DNA of 64,000 bases. Source: Mesorhizobium_G sp049840935. Lineage in GTDB: Bacteria; Pseudomonadota; Alphaproteobacteria; Rhizobiales; Rhizobiaceae. The notes beneath the pieces were generated by a model. That model searched no databases, was not told where the DNA came from, and worked only from the letters and a program-made list of their open reading frames with translations. The position numbers and the translations under genes are program-made. The stretch covers positions 124,001 through 188,000 of the forward strand of contig JASGJA010000016.1 of NCBI GenBank assembly GCA_049840935.1, in the 5' to 3' direction. Below are positions 43,592 through 52,382 of this stretch, in pieces. Every line of letters starts with the position of its first letter. The stretch's first letter is position 1.

Positions 43592-45103
43592 ATGTCCACG
43601 TCCACCAAAGTGCCTGTCGTCGAGCTTCGCCAGATCAGCAAGGACTTCGTGGGTACGCCGGTCCTGAAGGATATCAGCTTGTCGTTCGAAGCCGGCGAGG
43701 TGCATGGCCTGCTGGGCGAGAACGGCGCTGGCAAGTCGACGCTCATCAAAATCCTTACTGGGGTCTACGGTCATTCGGGCGGCCAGATCATCGTGGATGG
43801 ACGCGAGGTTAACATCCACTCGCCTCAGGACGCCCGCAAGCTAGGCCTTGGCGCCGTTTATCAGGACGCCGAGCTCATCCCGTCCTTTACTGTCGCGGAG
43901 AACATCCTGCTTGGGAACGAGCCGGGCACGGGCACGGTGAACAAAGGTGCGGTGCGTCGGGAGGCTGCGCGGATTCTCGAAGAGATCGGTCTGTCGCTGG
44001 ACCCGGATCGGAGAGCCTCGACGCTCACCGCCGCGGAGATGCAGCTTGTAATGTTGGCTACGCTTTTCCATCGCAAGTACCGATTGATCGTGCTCGACGA
44101 GCCGACCGCGCGTCTGTCAGCGCAGGAAGCTGCGCTTCTGTTCGAGCTCATCCGCAGTTTCCAGAAGCAGGGCATCGCGATCATCTACATTTCCCATCGC
44201 CTGGGCGAGATCCGCGATCTGTGTGACCGCGCGACGATACTGCGCGGCGGCGTGATCTCGGCCACCCTCGCGCAGGACGAGATCACGGAAGATCGCGTCA
44301 CCCAATTGATGGTGGACCGCAACAGGTCGGAACTCGATATCCGGAACGAAGGTCTCGCGCAGGAGACCACGCGCCTGGAGGTTGTCGGGCTGGCGACCAG
44401 CAAGCTGAAACCGCTGGACCTGAAGGTGCGGGCCGGTGAAATTGTCGGCATTACCGGCCCCATCGGCGCCGGCATGGAAGAGATCGAGCGTAGCATCGGC
44501 GGTCTCGTCCAGCACGACGGCAAGATCGTCATCGACGGTCAGGAATTCTCGATAAGCACCCCGATCGCCGCGCGTCATGCCGGGATCGCGGTCATTCCTG
44601 AAGATCGCCGCAAGCAGGCTCTGTTTCCGGCGATGTCGGTCGCCGAGAATGTCTCGATGCCTGTGCTCGGCCAGTTATCCAAGCTCGGTCTTATCTTGGA
44701 TCGGGCTAAGGAGCGGTACGCAAAGCGCGTCATGGATCGCCTGAACGTCAATCCGCGCCAGCCCGAAAAGCAGATGCGGCTCCTGTCGGGGGGCAACCAG
44801 CAGAAGGCCGTCATTGGCAAGTGGCTCGAGTTGAAATCAAGGGTTTATGTATTCACCGAGCCGACCGCAGGCGTCGATGTCGGAGCCATCCGCGAAATTT
44901 ACGAAGTGATCCTGCGCATGGCGCGCGAAGGCGCGGCCGTGATCGTCATCTCTTCGTCCATCCGTGAAATCCTGGCGCTCTCCGAGACGATCATGGTGAT
45001 CTACGAGGGGCGCCAGATATTCAAAGCTGACCGCAGCGCGTGCGACTACGACATGCTGCTCGGCATTTCGATGAGTGGCCGCACCGCGGCAGCCGCTGCC
45101 TGA
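43592..45103 (+). CDS. Sugar-type ABC transporter ATPase (RbsA/MglA family, two ABC domains)
   Basis: A 503-residue protein with two ATPase domains in tandem. The first has Walker A GENGAGKSTL (about residues 43-52) and Walker B LIVLDEPTA, with a degenerate signature (LTAAEMQL). The second has a non-canonical Walker A (GITGPIGAGMEEIER) but a good signature LSGGNQQKAVIGKWL, the usual asymmetric arrangement of RbsA-like proteins. VYVFTEPTAGVDVG replaces the second Walker B, with Thr-Glu in place of Asp-Glu. It powers uptake through the permease at 42580. The ATG at 43592 lies eight bases after the permease stop. Confidence 0.93.
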   Translation: MSTSTKVPVVELRQISKDFVGTPVLKDISLSFEAGEVHGLLGENGAGKSTLIKILTGVYGHSGGQIIVDGREVNIHSPQDARKLGLGAVYQDAELIPSFTVAENILLGNEPGTGTVNKGAVRREAARILEEIGLSLDPDRRASTLTAAEMQLVMLATLFHRKYRLIVLDEPTARLSAQEAALLFELIRSFQKQGIAIIYISHRLGEIRDLCDRATILRGGVISATLAQDEITEDRVTQLMVDRNRSELDIRNEGLAQETTRLEVVGLATSKLKPLDLKVRAGEIVGITGPIGAGMEEIERSIGGLVQHDGKIVIDGQEFSISTPIAARHAGIAVIPEDRRKQALFPAMSVAENVSMPVLGQLSKLGLILDRAKERYAKRVMDRLNVNPRQPEKQMRLLSGGNQQKAVIGKWLELKSRVYVFTEPTAGVDVGAIREIYEVILRMAREGAAVIVISSSIREILALSETIMVIYEGRQIFKADRSACDYDMLLGISMSGRTAAAAA

Positions 45104-45138
45104 GCGCATCAACACAATCAACCTGAGGAGTAATATCC

Positions 45139-45543
45139 ATGTCACTCAACGACGCGAAGATCAGTAAGGCACTGCAGGCAGGCGTGGCCAAGGCGAAGGA
45201 AATAGGGTCACCGTCGAGCATCGCGATCCTCGACGCAGGTCGGAACCTTGTCGCGTATCAGCGCACGGACGGGGCACTTCTCGCCAGCATCGAAATTTCA
45301 CAGGGCAAGGCCTATACGGCGATATCGCTGCGGATGAACACCGCGGACCTGACGCCCTACGTCCAGCCGGGCGCTCCCTTCTACGGCCTCGAAGTCTCGC
45401 ATCGTCACCCGATGGTGGTTTTCGGCGGTGGCGTAGTGATCAAGAGCGGCGACACGGTCATCGGGGCGGTTGGCGTTGCCGGCGGCTCGCTCGACCAGGA
45501 CATTGAAGTGGCAAACGCCGTCGCCGCCGCTGCTGCCGCCTGA
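45139..45543 (+). CDS. GlcG/HbpS-like protein
   Basis: A 134-residue protein of the GlcG/HbpS family (DUF336). Its typical pattern is SLNDAKISKALQAGVAKAKEIG...AILDAGRNLVAYQRTDGALLASIEISQGKAYTA and the glycine-rich VFGGGVVIKSGDTVIGAVGVAGG. Relatives bind haem or sit in glycolate, propanediol and sugar-acid operons with unproved function. A GAGGAG ribosome site precedes the ATG at 45139. It lies between the transporter ATPase and EtfB within the same operon, 35 bases after the former. Confidence 0.87.
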   Translation: MSLNDAKISKALQAGVAKAKEIGSPSSIAILDAGRNLVAYQRTDGALLASIEISQGKAYTAISLRMNTADLTPYVQPGAPFYGLEVSHRHPMVVFGGGVVIKSGDTVIGAVGVAGGSLDQDIEVANAVAAAAAA

Positions 45544-45625
45544 CACTCTATAAACCGGCGCGGCGGATCTCTCGATCTGCCGCATTTGCCGGATGCGTGC
45601 CAAGCTGCGAAAGGAAGTTCGAAAC

Positions 45626-46390
45626 ATGCATATAGCAGTGATACTCCGGCTCATACCGGACCTCAGTGAAGAGCTCGAACTCGATGCATCAGGAAAGGAC
45701 ATCGATCGTGAGTGGATCGGTGTGAAACTGTGCGAATTCGACGATCACGCCCTTGAAGAAGCGGTACTTCTGAAAGAACGCTCAGGTGCCAGGGTCACGG
45801 CTATTGCACTGGCCGGCGAAGGCATTGACCGGCAGTTGCAGACGGCCGTCGCGCGCGGCGCAGACGTGGCGGTTCGCATCGATCATGAGCTTGTGAGCGC
45901 AAACGATTCACGCGGAGCCGCGCAGGCCATTGCCGAAGCGGTGAAGAAACTCGCCGTCGATCTGGTCTTCACCGGTATCCAGACCCCTGAAGATGTATTT
46001 GGACAACTCGCACCCTATCTGGCCGGTGTCCTCGACTGGCCGACCGTAAACGCGGTCAGCGCCGTTTCGATCGACGGTGGAATCGTGCTGGTCAAGCAGG
46101 AGTATTCGGGCGGCCGGTCGGCAACGCTGAAGTTACAGGGTCCGGGTGTGCTGGGCATCCAGTCTGCATCGCAGCCGCCCCGCTATGTCTCAGGAACGAA
46201 GTTGAGGCAGGCCTCCGCAACACCGATCGAAGCCATAGCTGGCGGTACGGCCGCAACGCCCAGGGCGCACATCGATGAACTATCCACACCGCAGCGGGGC
46301 CAGGGCGCGGCCATGATACCCGGCAATGCCGACGCGGTTGCGGCGCGTATCGCGGACCTGCTTTCGGAACGCGGTCTGATCGGAGCTTGA
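45626..46390 (+). CDS. Electron transfer flavoprotein beta subunit
   Basis: A 254-residue EtfB. MHIAVILRLIPDLSEELELD, the CEFDDHALEEAVLLKE segment and the AMP-binding area (VFTGIQTPEDVFGQLAPYLAGVLDWP) are typical; FTGIQT replaces the common L-x-G-x-Q-x-x-D form. It differs from housekeeping EtfB and resembles ETFs dedicated to a catabolic pathway. The ATG at 45626 follows AAAGGAAG. EtfA starts within its stop codon (TGATG). With EtfA and the Fe-S protein at 47354 it forms a complete route from a flavoprotein dehydrogenase to quinone. Confidence 0.88.
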   Translation: MHIAVILRLIPDLSEELELDASGKDIDREWIGVKLCEFDDHALEEAVLLKERSGARVTAIALAGEGIDRQLQTAVARGADVAVRIDHELVSANDSRGAAQAIAEAVKKLAVDLVFTGIQTPEDVFGQLAPYLAGVLDWPTVNAVSAVSIDGGIVLVKQEYSGGRSATLKLQGPGVLGIQSASQPPRYVSGTKLRQASATPIEAIAGGTAATPRAHIDELSTPQRGQGAAMIPGNADAVAARIADLLSERGLIGA

Positions 46391-47352
46391 TGATGAAGAT
46401 ACTCGTTTACGTCGAGACCGCCGGCGCGGAAATTGCAGGCGTCACCCATGAACTGATCGCGCTGGCGCGTGAGCTTGCTGGCGGTTCTGGTGAGGTCGAG
46501 GCACTCGTCGCCGCGCAGGAGCCAGCGGCCTATGCGGATGCGCTTCGCGGTGTGGATACAGTGATCACGATTGCGCATCCGGCGCTTGCCTCCTACACGC
46601 AGACGAGCCAGTCGGCTTGCATCAGGAAAGCGGTCGCCGAACGCAAGCCGGAAGTCATCCTCTTCGGCTATACTTCCTGCGGCGTGGACCTTGCGCCCTT
46701 CCTCGCCATCCAGGCGGATATGCCGCTTGCCAGTTATTGCACGCAGTTGTCTGCGAATGGCGGCACACTTACTGCGGAATGCCAGATCTACGGCGGCAAG
46801 TTCACCGCGCGGACAAGCCTTGCGTGCCCGGCTGTCGTGGCGGTGACACCCGGTTCTTATCGCGAAGGCGACTTCGCCGCGAAAGCTGCCAAGGTAGTCG
46901 CGCTCGATCCGCCTGCCGAGCTTGGCGACACCGCGTTGACCTTCCACAGCGCCACGCCGCTGGACCCCAATGCACTCGACATCACGCAGATCGACAAGCT
47001 GGTTTCGGTCGGACGTGGAATTGGCGACCAGGACAATATCAAAGAGGCGGAGGAACTCGCGGGCCTTATCGGCGGGGCGCTGGTGGGCAGCCGACCCATT
47101 GTCGATCTTGGCTGGCTTCCCAAGGAGCGGCAGGTAGGCAAGTCCGGCCGCAAGGTCAAACCGAAGCTCTATCTCGCGCTCGGGATATCCGGCGCGCCCG
47201 AACATCTTGAGGGTATGTCGGCTTCCGACCTGATCATCGCGGTCAATTCTGACGCGAAGGCCCCCATCTTTCAGATCGCGCATTACGGAGCGACCGTCGA
47301 CTGTCTTGAAGTCCTTGAGTCTTTGAAGAAGGCCGTTGGAGCGCGGGCCTGA
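46390..47352 (+). CDS. Electron transfer flavoprotein alpha subunit
   Basis: A 320-residue EtfA. The N-terminal domain includes EVILFGYTSCGVDLAPFLAIQADMPL. The C-terminal FAD domain is well conserved: VSVGRGIGDQDNIKEAEELAGLIGGALVGSRPIVDLGWLP, VGKSGRKVKPKLYLALGISGAPEHLEGM and AVNSDAKAPIFQIAHYGATVDCLEVLESL. The ATG at 46390 overlaps the EtfB stop. The next gene, a membrane Fe-S protein, begins one base after its TGA, so all three are tightly coupled and probably make one complex. Confidence 0.92.
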   Translation: MMKILVYVETAGAEIAGVTHELIALARELAGGSGEVEALVAAQEPAAYADALRGVDTVITIAHPALASYTQTSQSACIRKAVAERKPEVILFGYTSCGVDLAPFLAIQADMPLASYCTQLSANGGTLTAECQIYGGKFTARTSLACPAVVAVTPGSYREGDFAAKAAKVVALDPPAELGDTALTFHSATPLDPNALDITQIDKLVSVGRGIGDQDNIKEAEELAGLIGGALVGSRPIVDLGWLPKERQVGKSGRKVKPKLYLALGISGAPEHLEGMSASDLIIAVNSDAKAPIFQIAHYGATVDCLEVLESLKKAVGARA

Positions 47353-47353
47353 A

Positions 47354-49318
47354 ATGGCGGCGACGGCACCCGTTTTGCTGCTTGTGGTAGCCGCCTTCGT
47401 GGCGGTCGCAACGTGGCGTTTTGTGCGGGTGTTGAGGCCGGTCCTCGCGGCGCCCGCGGCAGCACGCTTCGATCGTCCCGGCGACCGCATCAAGGGCGTT
47501 CTGGGCGACGTCGGTCTCCACCGCCGGCTGCTTATGATCCGCTATTCCGGCATACTTCACCTGATGATCTTCTGGGGCTTCGTTATTCTCTTCACCGTGA
47601 CGATCCAGAGTTTCGGCGAAGGCGTTTTTGAGGGCTTCTCACTCGCACCGATCGGCGGCAATACTTGGATCGCAGTGCTGCAAGAGATATTCGCAGTTCT
47701 CGTCGTCTTCGCGATCGGTATGGCTGCGTATCAGCGTTTCGTCATCAAGCCGAAGCGTTTCAAGACGTCGAACCAGCTTGACGCCTGGACGATCTATGGT
47801 CTGGTGCTGGCGGTCGTGGCGACATTGGTCCTTGAATTCGCGTTCAAGATGGTCGCCACGGGAGAGTTCAACAGCTGGCGACCACTGTCCTCGGCAATCG
47901 CACGAGGTATTGTCGCGCTCGGTGTGCAGGCTGACACCGCTGCGGGCTTCGAGCACTTCTTCTGGTGGGCGCATATCATCGCCATCCTGACCTTTCTGGT
48001 CTACATACCGGGATCGAAGCATCGGCATATCTTCACGGCAGCGCCAAACATCTATTTCCGCGCTCTTGACCGGAAGCAGGAACTGCCGCCGGTCGACCTG
48101 GATCAATCGTCAGTCGGCGTGAAGTCGATCGAGCAGTTCAACTGGAAGCACAAGCTCGACCTGATCTCATGCACGGAATGCGGGCGTTGCGAGGCAGCGT
48201 GTCCTGCCAACGCGGCGGGATTGCCGCTCAGCCCGAAGCTGCTGGTGACCGACCTGCGCGATCACATGGCAGAGCATCAAAGCGGATCGTCGAACTTGTC
48301 TCTGATTGGCGAAGTCATCACGGAGCAGACCCTGTGGGCGTGTACTACTTGCCGCGCCTGCATGGACGTCTGCCCCGTCCGAATCGAACCGATGGTAAAG
48401 ATCATCGAGATGCGCCGCAGCGTCGTCGAGACCGGCGACATCGAGCCCATGCTGCAGGATGCACTGGCAAACCTGCAAAGGACCGGAAATTCCCAGGGCA
48501 AACCCCCGCGCCAACGCGCCAGGTGGACGGCGGAGCTGGATTTCAAGATCAAGGATGCTCGCACAGAAGAGGTGGACGTTCTCTGGTTTGTGGGTGACTT
48601 CGCATCCTATGACCAGCGTGTGCAACGTATAACGCGGCAGGTCGCGACGCTGCTCCACCATGCGGGGGTTGATTTCGGCATTCTCTACGAGGCCGAGCAG
48701 AATGCGGGCAACGATGTGCGCCGGGTCGGCGAGGAAGGCGCCTTCGAGACTCTCGCGCGCCAAAATATCGAGACCTTGGCCGGCTGCTCTTTCAAACGGA
48801 TCATGACCACTGATCCGCACACGCTCAACGCGCTTCGCAATGATTATTCCTCGCTCGGGGCGAATTATGAAGTGCTTCACTACACGCAACTCATTCTCGA
48901 ATTGCTAGATGCCGGGCGCGTCTCCATCGATCGGGCCGATGGTCGCGGCGTGACTTACCACGATCCCTGCTATCTCGGTCGCTACAATGGCGGCTTCGAC
49001 GCCCCGCGAGAGATCATTCGGCGCACTGGCTACACCCTGAACGAGATGGGCCGTTGCCGCGAGAACAGCTTCTGCTGCGGAGCCGGCGGAGGACGCGTCT
49101 GGATGGACGATTCCGCCATGACCGAACGGCCGAGCGAAAATCGTATCAGGGAAGCGCTCGCCATGGGCACCGTCGACACCTTTGTAGTCGCCTGTCCGAA
49201 GGACACGGTGATGTACAGCGCAGCCGTCCAGGCGCTCGGTGTTTCGGATCGCATTCAGGTCCGGGACGTCATCGACCTTGTCGCCGTTACGCCACGTGCC
49301 GTCGAGGCAGTCGACTGA
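47354..49318 (+). CDS. EtfD-like membrane Fe-S oxidoreductase (HdrBC/NarI-type fusion)
   Basis: A 654-residue protein that probably carries electrons from EtfBA to the quinone pool. The N-terminal half has about five membrane helices (residues ~5-25, 60-85, 100-125, 145-170, 200-225) of the NarI-like, haem-binding type. A ferredoxin-like domain has two 4Fe-4S motifs, CTECGRCEAACPA and CTTCRACMDVCPV. The C-terminal half has HdrB-type CCG motifs (HDPCYLGRYNG, NSFCCGAGGGRVWMD). The architecture matches mycobacterial EtfD and related Fe-S proteins found next to etfBA. It is independent of the classical ETF-QO at 4657. The ATG at 47354 lies one base after the EtfA stop. Confidence 0.88.
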   Translation: MAATAPVLLLVVAAFVAVATWRFVRVLRPVLAAPAAARFDRPGDRIKGVLGDVGLHRRLLMIRYSGILHLMIFWGFVILFTVTIQSFGEGVFEGFSLAPIGGNTWIAVLQEIFAVLVVFAIGMAAYQRFVIKPKRFKTSNQLDAWTIYGLVLAVVATLVLEFAFKMVATGEFNSWRPLSSAIARGIVALGVQADTAAGFEHFFWWAHIIAILTFLVYIPGSKHRHIFTAAPNIYFRALDRKQELPPVDLDQSSVGVKSIEQFNWKHKLDLISCTECGRCEAACPANAAGLPLSPKLLVTDLRDHMAEHQSGSSNLSLIGEVITEQTLWACTTCRACMDVCPVRIEPMVKIIEMRRSVVETGDIEPMLQDALANLQRTGNSQGKPPRQRARWTAELDFKIKDARTEEVDVLWFVGDFASYDQRVQRITRQVATLLHHAGVDFGILYEAEQNAGNDVRRVGEEGAFETLARQNIETLAGCSFKRIMTTDPHTLNALRNDYSSLGANYEVLHYTQLILELLDAGRVSIDRADGRGVTYHDPCYLGRYNGGFDAPREIIRRTGYTLNEMGRCRENSFCCGAGGGRVWMDDSAMTERPSENRIREALAMGTVDTFVVACPKDTVMYSAAVQALGVSDRIQVRDVIDLVAVTPRAVEAVD

Positions 49319-49357
49319 ATTTTGCATCGTACCAAGGCTCGAACCAGGGAGGAGATT

Positions 49358-50992
49358 ATGAATGAGACCAGACAGGGGCGCGACGACATTGCGGACGTCC
49401 TGATTATCGGTGCCGGAGCATCGGGCTCCGTTGCTGCAAAACATCTTGCACAGGCGGGCATGAAGGTTGTTTGTCTGGAACAGGGCAAGAAGGTCGACCA
49501 GTCCGAATACACCGGCGCGAAGCCCGAATGGGAACTGACCGCGCAGAAGCGCTGGCACCCAAACCCGAATACTCGCGACCTCGAAAACGACTATCCGATC
49601 GACACAGCGGATTCCGACGTCAACCCCCTCATGTACAATGCCGTGGGCGGCAGCACGATCCTGTACGCCGCGCACTGGCAGCGGTTCATCCCTTCCGACT
49701 TTCGTGTGAAGACGCTCGACGGCATCGCCGACGACTGGCCATTCACCTATGAGGATCTCGAACCCTACTACGATCAGATGGAACTCGAGATGGGCGTCTC
49801 CGGGCTCGGAGGCGACCCGGCATATCCGCCTGGAAAGGCGCCGCCGCTATCGCCGCTACCGATCAACAAAATCGGCCGCAAGGCAGCCGAGGGCATGAAC
49901 AAGCTTGGCTGGCACTGGTGGCCGAGCCCGAACTCAATCCCGTCGCGACCCTACGAGGGACGTAATGCGTGCGTCCGAAGGGGAACCTGCCTGACAGGCT
50001 GCCCGGAAGGCGCTAAGGCTTCGATGGATCTCACGCATTGGCCGGCGGCGATCGCCGCGGGTGCACGCCTCGTTACCGGCGCCCGCGTGAAGGAGATCAA
50101 GGTCGATGCGCAGGGCCTTGCGAGTGGCGCGGTCTACATTGACCGTTCCGGCCGCGAGCGCAGGCAGCGCGCCTCAACCGTTCTTGTCTGTGCCAACGGT
50201 GTAGGTACGCCGCGCCTGTTGCTTCTTTCGCAGTCGGGCAAACACGGCAAGGGTCTTGGCAATTCGTCGGGTCTGGTGGGGACACACTTGATGATGCACC
50301 CCTATGCAGCCGTCAACGGCCTGTTCGACGAGCATCTGGAAAGCTGGCTTGGGCCTTCGGGCCAGGCAATCCATTCGCTGGAGTTCGTCGAGAGCGATCC
50401 ATCACGCGGCTTCCTGCGTGGCGGCAAATGGCAGGTAATGCCGGCGGGCGGCCCGCTTGGAATGCGCGCAGGCTATGGCGGGAAGGCGATCGAAGACGCC
50501 TGGGGGCTCAACCTTCATCGCAGCACGCGCCGGACTTTCGGTCGCTCGTTCGAATGGGGCATTACCGCAGAGGATCTGCCGGAAGAATCGAACCGCGTAA
50601 CCATCGACAGCACGCTTACGGATTCGGATGGCATTCCGTCGCCGAAGATCATCTACAGGAACTCGGACAATACGAGGAAACTGCTGGCCTTCCACGTCGC
50701 CCGAGCGCGCGAGGCGATGGAAGCCGCAGGCGCCATCGCGATCAGCGATACCCAGTTGATGCGCGACTGCGGATGGCATCTGATGGGCACAGCACGAATG
50801 GGACGCAACCCGGAGACATCGGTCGTCGACGAGTGGTGCCGCTCGCATGACGTTCCAAACCTCTATGTCCTTGACGGCAGCGTCTTTGTGACGTCGTCGG
50901 CGTCCAATCCGACCGCCACGATCACGGCCGTCGCGTTGCGTGCAGTCAAGAACATTATCGCCAACCGTCGCGACCAGGAGATTGCAGCATGA
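49358..50992 (+). CDS. GMC-family oxidoreductase 2
   Basis: A 544-residue FAD-dependent alcohol/sugar dehydrogenase, the intact paralogue of the gene at 37111. It shows the FAD motif VLIIGAGASGSVAAKHLAQAG, YNAVGGSTILYAAHWQRFIPSDF, a cysteine-rich segment NACVRRGTCLTGCPEGAKAS, and the active-site DCGWHLMGTARMG and SASNPTATITAVAL with catalytic His and Asn. No signal peptide is visible, so export would depend on the partner. The ATG at 49358 follows AGGGAGGAG. The stop overlaps the small-subunit gene (ATGA). Relatives oxidise sugars, sugar acids or cyclitols at a ring hydroxyl; the substrate is not determined. Confidence 0.92.
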   Translation: MNETRQGRDDIADVLIIGAGASGSVAAKHLAQAGMKVVCLEQGKKVDQSEYTGAKPEWELTAQKRWHPNPNTRDLENDYPIDTADSDVNPLMYNAVGGSTILYAAHWQRFIPSDFRVKTLDGIADDWPFTYEDLEPYYDQMELEMGVSGLGGDPAYPPGKAPPLSPLPINKIGRKAAEGMNKLGWHWWPSPNSIPSRPYEGRNACVRRGTCLTGCPEGAKASMDLTHWPAAIAAGARLVTGARVKEIKVDAQGLASGAVYIDRSGRERRQRASTVLVCANGVGTPRLLLLSQSGKHGKGLGNSSGLVGTHLMMHPYAAVNGLFDEHLESWLGPSGQAIHSLEFVESDPSRGFLRGGKWQVMPAGGPLGMRAGYGGKAIEDAWGLNLHRSTRRTFGRSFEWGITAEDLPEESNRVTIDSTLTDSDGIPSPKIIYRNSDNTRKLLAFHVARAREAMEAAGAIAISDTQLMRDCGWHLMGTARMGRNPETSVVDEWCRSHDVPNLYVLDGSVFVTSSASNPTATITAVALRAVKNIIANRRDQEIAA

Positions 50993-51414
50993 GCACGCTG
51001 ACAGATGCTGAACGCAAGACATTCGCGGCGATCGCCGACTATCTGATACCGGAAGGCGAAGGCATGCCTTCCGCAAGCCAGGTGGGGGTGCCGAACGAAA
51101 TGCTCGACAAGGTGGTTTCGGTTCGCTCTGACCTTGTCGAGCCGCTGCGCCGTGGCCTCGCAGCCGTGGCGGATCTCGACGGCCACGCGGGAGCCAACAA
51201 GCTCAACGAAGAGGATGGTGCCGCATTCCACGCCATCTCGCTGGCGGCTTCCGGCGGCTACTACATGTCACCCACGGTACGTCAGCTAATCGGCTATCCG
51301 GGTCAGGAAAGCCGGCCCTTCGACCCGGACAAGACCACCGAGTACCTTGACGACGGGCTCTTGCAGCCCGTCATTGACCGTGGGCCGATCTATCGTCGGA
51401 CGCCGGACGCCTGA
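50989..51414 (+). CDS. Gluconate 2-dehydrogenase subunit 3 family protein 2
   Basis: A 141-residue small partner of the GMC dehydrogenase encoded just upstream, with which it overlaps (ATGA). Its FAAIADYLIPEGEGMPSASQVGVP, AASGGYYMSPTVRQLIGYPGQESRPFDPDKTTEY and C-terminal LLQPVIDRGPIYR line up with the copy at 38782. No Tat motif and no haem-binding CxxCH are present. As no cytochrome subunit is encoded nearby, the GMC pair may hand electrons to another acceptor, possibly the ETF encoded in the same operon. Confidence 0.87.
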   Translation: MSTLTDAERKTFAAIADYLIPEGEGMPSASQVGVPNEMLDKVVSVRSDLVEPLRRGLAAVADLDGHAGANKLNEEDGAAFHAISLAASGGYYMSPTVRQLIGYPGQESRPFDPDKTTEYLDDGLLQPVIDRGPIYRRTPDA

Positions 51415-51479
51415 GCGCGAAGCGAAAAGCGGTCCCGCAGGCAGATGCGAGACTGCTCACATCAAGAATTGGGGAAACT

Positions 51480-52349
51480 ATGACAGAGCACGAAATTCCG
51501 ATCGATCCGCTGCCATTGGTAGCGACCGCGCCGCGCAATCTTGCACCTGCCGGAACCACGGACTGTCATTTCCACATCTTCGGAGCCAAGGATCGTTACG
51601 AACTCAGTCCGGCCCGCATGTACGAGCCTTCGGATGCCTCCGTCGAGCGATACAAGGCGATGGCCCGAACGGTCGGCATAGAGCGCATGGTAGTAGTGAA
51701 TGGCAGTCCCTATGGCACGAACAATGAATGTATCCTCGATGCGATCGACGAGTTTGGCCATGATAAGGCGCGGGGCGTGGCTGTCGTCGACCCGGAAAGT
51801 GTTTCGGATGCCGAACTCGCCCGTCTGAACAAGCGGGGCATTCGTGGCATCCGGTTCAACGCGATCACGGCACGGACGCCGCTTTCGGCCCTCTCGGGCC
51901 TCGCGGAGCGCATCCAGCCGATGGGATGGCATATCCAGCTGTGGATCAAGGGGGAACGGCTGGTGGAAGTCTCGCCGGTTCTCGAAACGCTTCCCGTGCC
52001 GGCAGTCATCGACCACATGGGTCAGGTGCCCACGAAGCTCGGCATGGAGCACGAGCAGTTCCGCACGCTTATCCGGCTTCTCGAAAACGGTCGTGCCTGG
52101 GTCAAACTGATCGGTTATCGCGTGTCTGATGGACCGCCTTACAGAGATCTGCTGGCGCCTGTCGCCGCCATGATAGCGGCCGCGCCGGACCGATGTGTAT
52201 GGGGTACTGACTGGCCGCACCCATTCATGGAGGGGCGTCCTGTGCCCAATGATGGGGACCTCCTCGATCTTCTGTTCACTTGGGCGGACAAGGATCAGGT
52301 GCATCGGATCCTCGTGGATAACCCTGCGCGTCTGTACGGCTTTCGGTGA
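51480..52349 (+). CDS. Amidohydrolase of the 2-pyrone-4,6-dicarboxylate hydrolase / sugar-lactonase type
   Basis: A 289-residue metal-dependent hydrolase (Amidohydro_2, COG3618). The N-terminal PAGTTDCHFHIFGAKDRYELSPARMYEPSDAS holds the His-x-His metal ligands. VVVNGSPYGTNNECILDAI, PAVIDHMGQVP and the C-terminal CVWGTDWPHPF supply the remaining metal and lactone-binding residues. Family members open lactones such as 2-pyrone-4,6-dicarboxylate (LigI) or D-galactarolactone. It follows the GMC pair, whose oxidised product could be a lactone, so lactone hydrolysis is the most likely role. The ATG at 51480 lies 65 bases after the small-subunit gene and is preceded by TTGGGGAAACT. Confidence 0.87.
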   Translation: MTEHEIPIDPLPLVATAPRNLAPAGTTDCHFHIFGAKDRYELSPARMYEPSDASVERYKAMARTVGIERMVVVNGSPYGTNNECILDAIDEFGHDKARGVAVVDPESVSDAELARLNKRGIRGIRFNAITARTPLSALSGLAERIQPMGWHIQLWIKGERLVEVSPVLETLPVPAVIDHMGQVPTKLGMEHEQFRTLIRLLENGRAWVKLIGYRVSDGPPYRDLLAPVAAMIAAAPDRCVWGTDWPHPFMEGRPVPNDGDLLDLLFTWADKDQVHRILVDNPARLYGFR

Positions 52350-52382
52350 GCGCAGCTTCGCAAAGGATGCCGTTCTCGGGCG

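Noticed and set aside
46183..47493. 436-codon open frame antisense to etfA
   Set aside because: EtfA is clearly encoded on the plus strand; the antisense frame is an artefact of codon bias.
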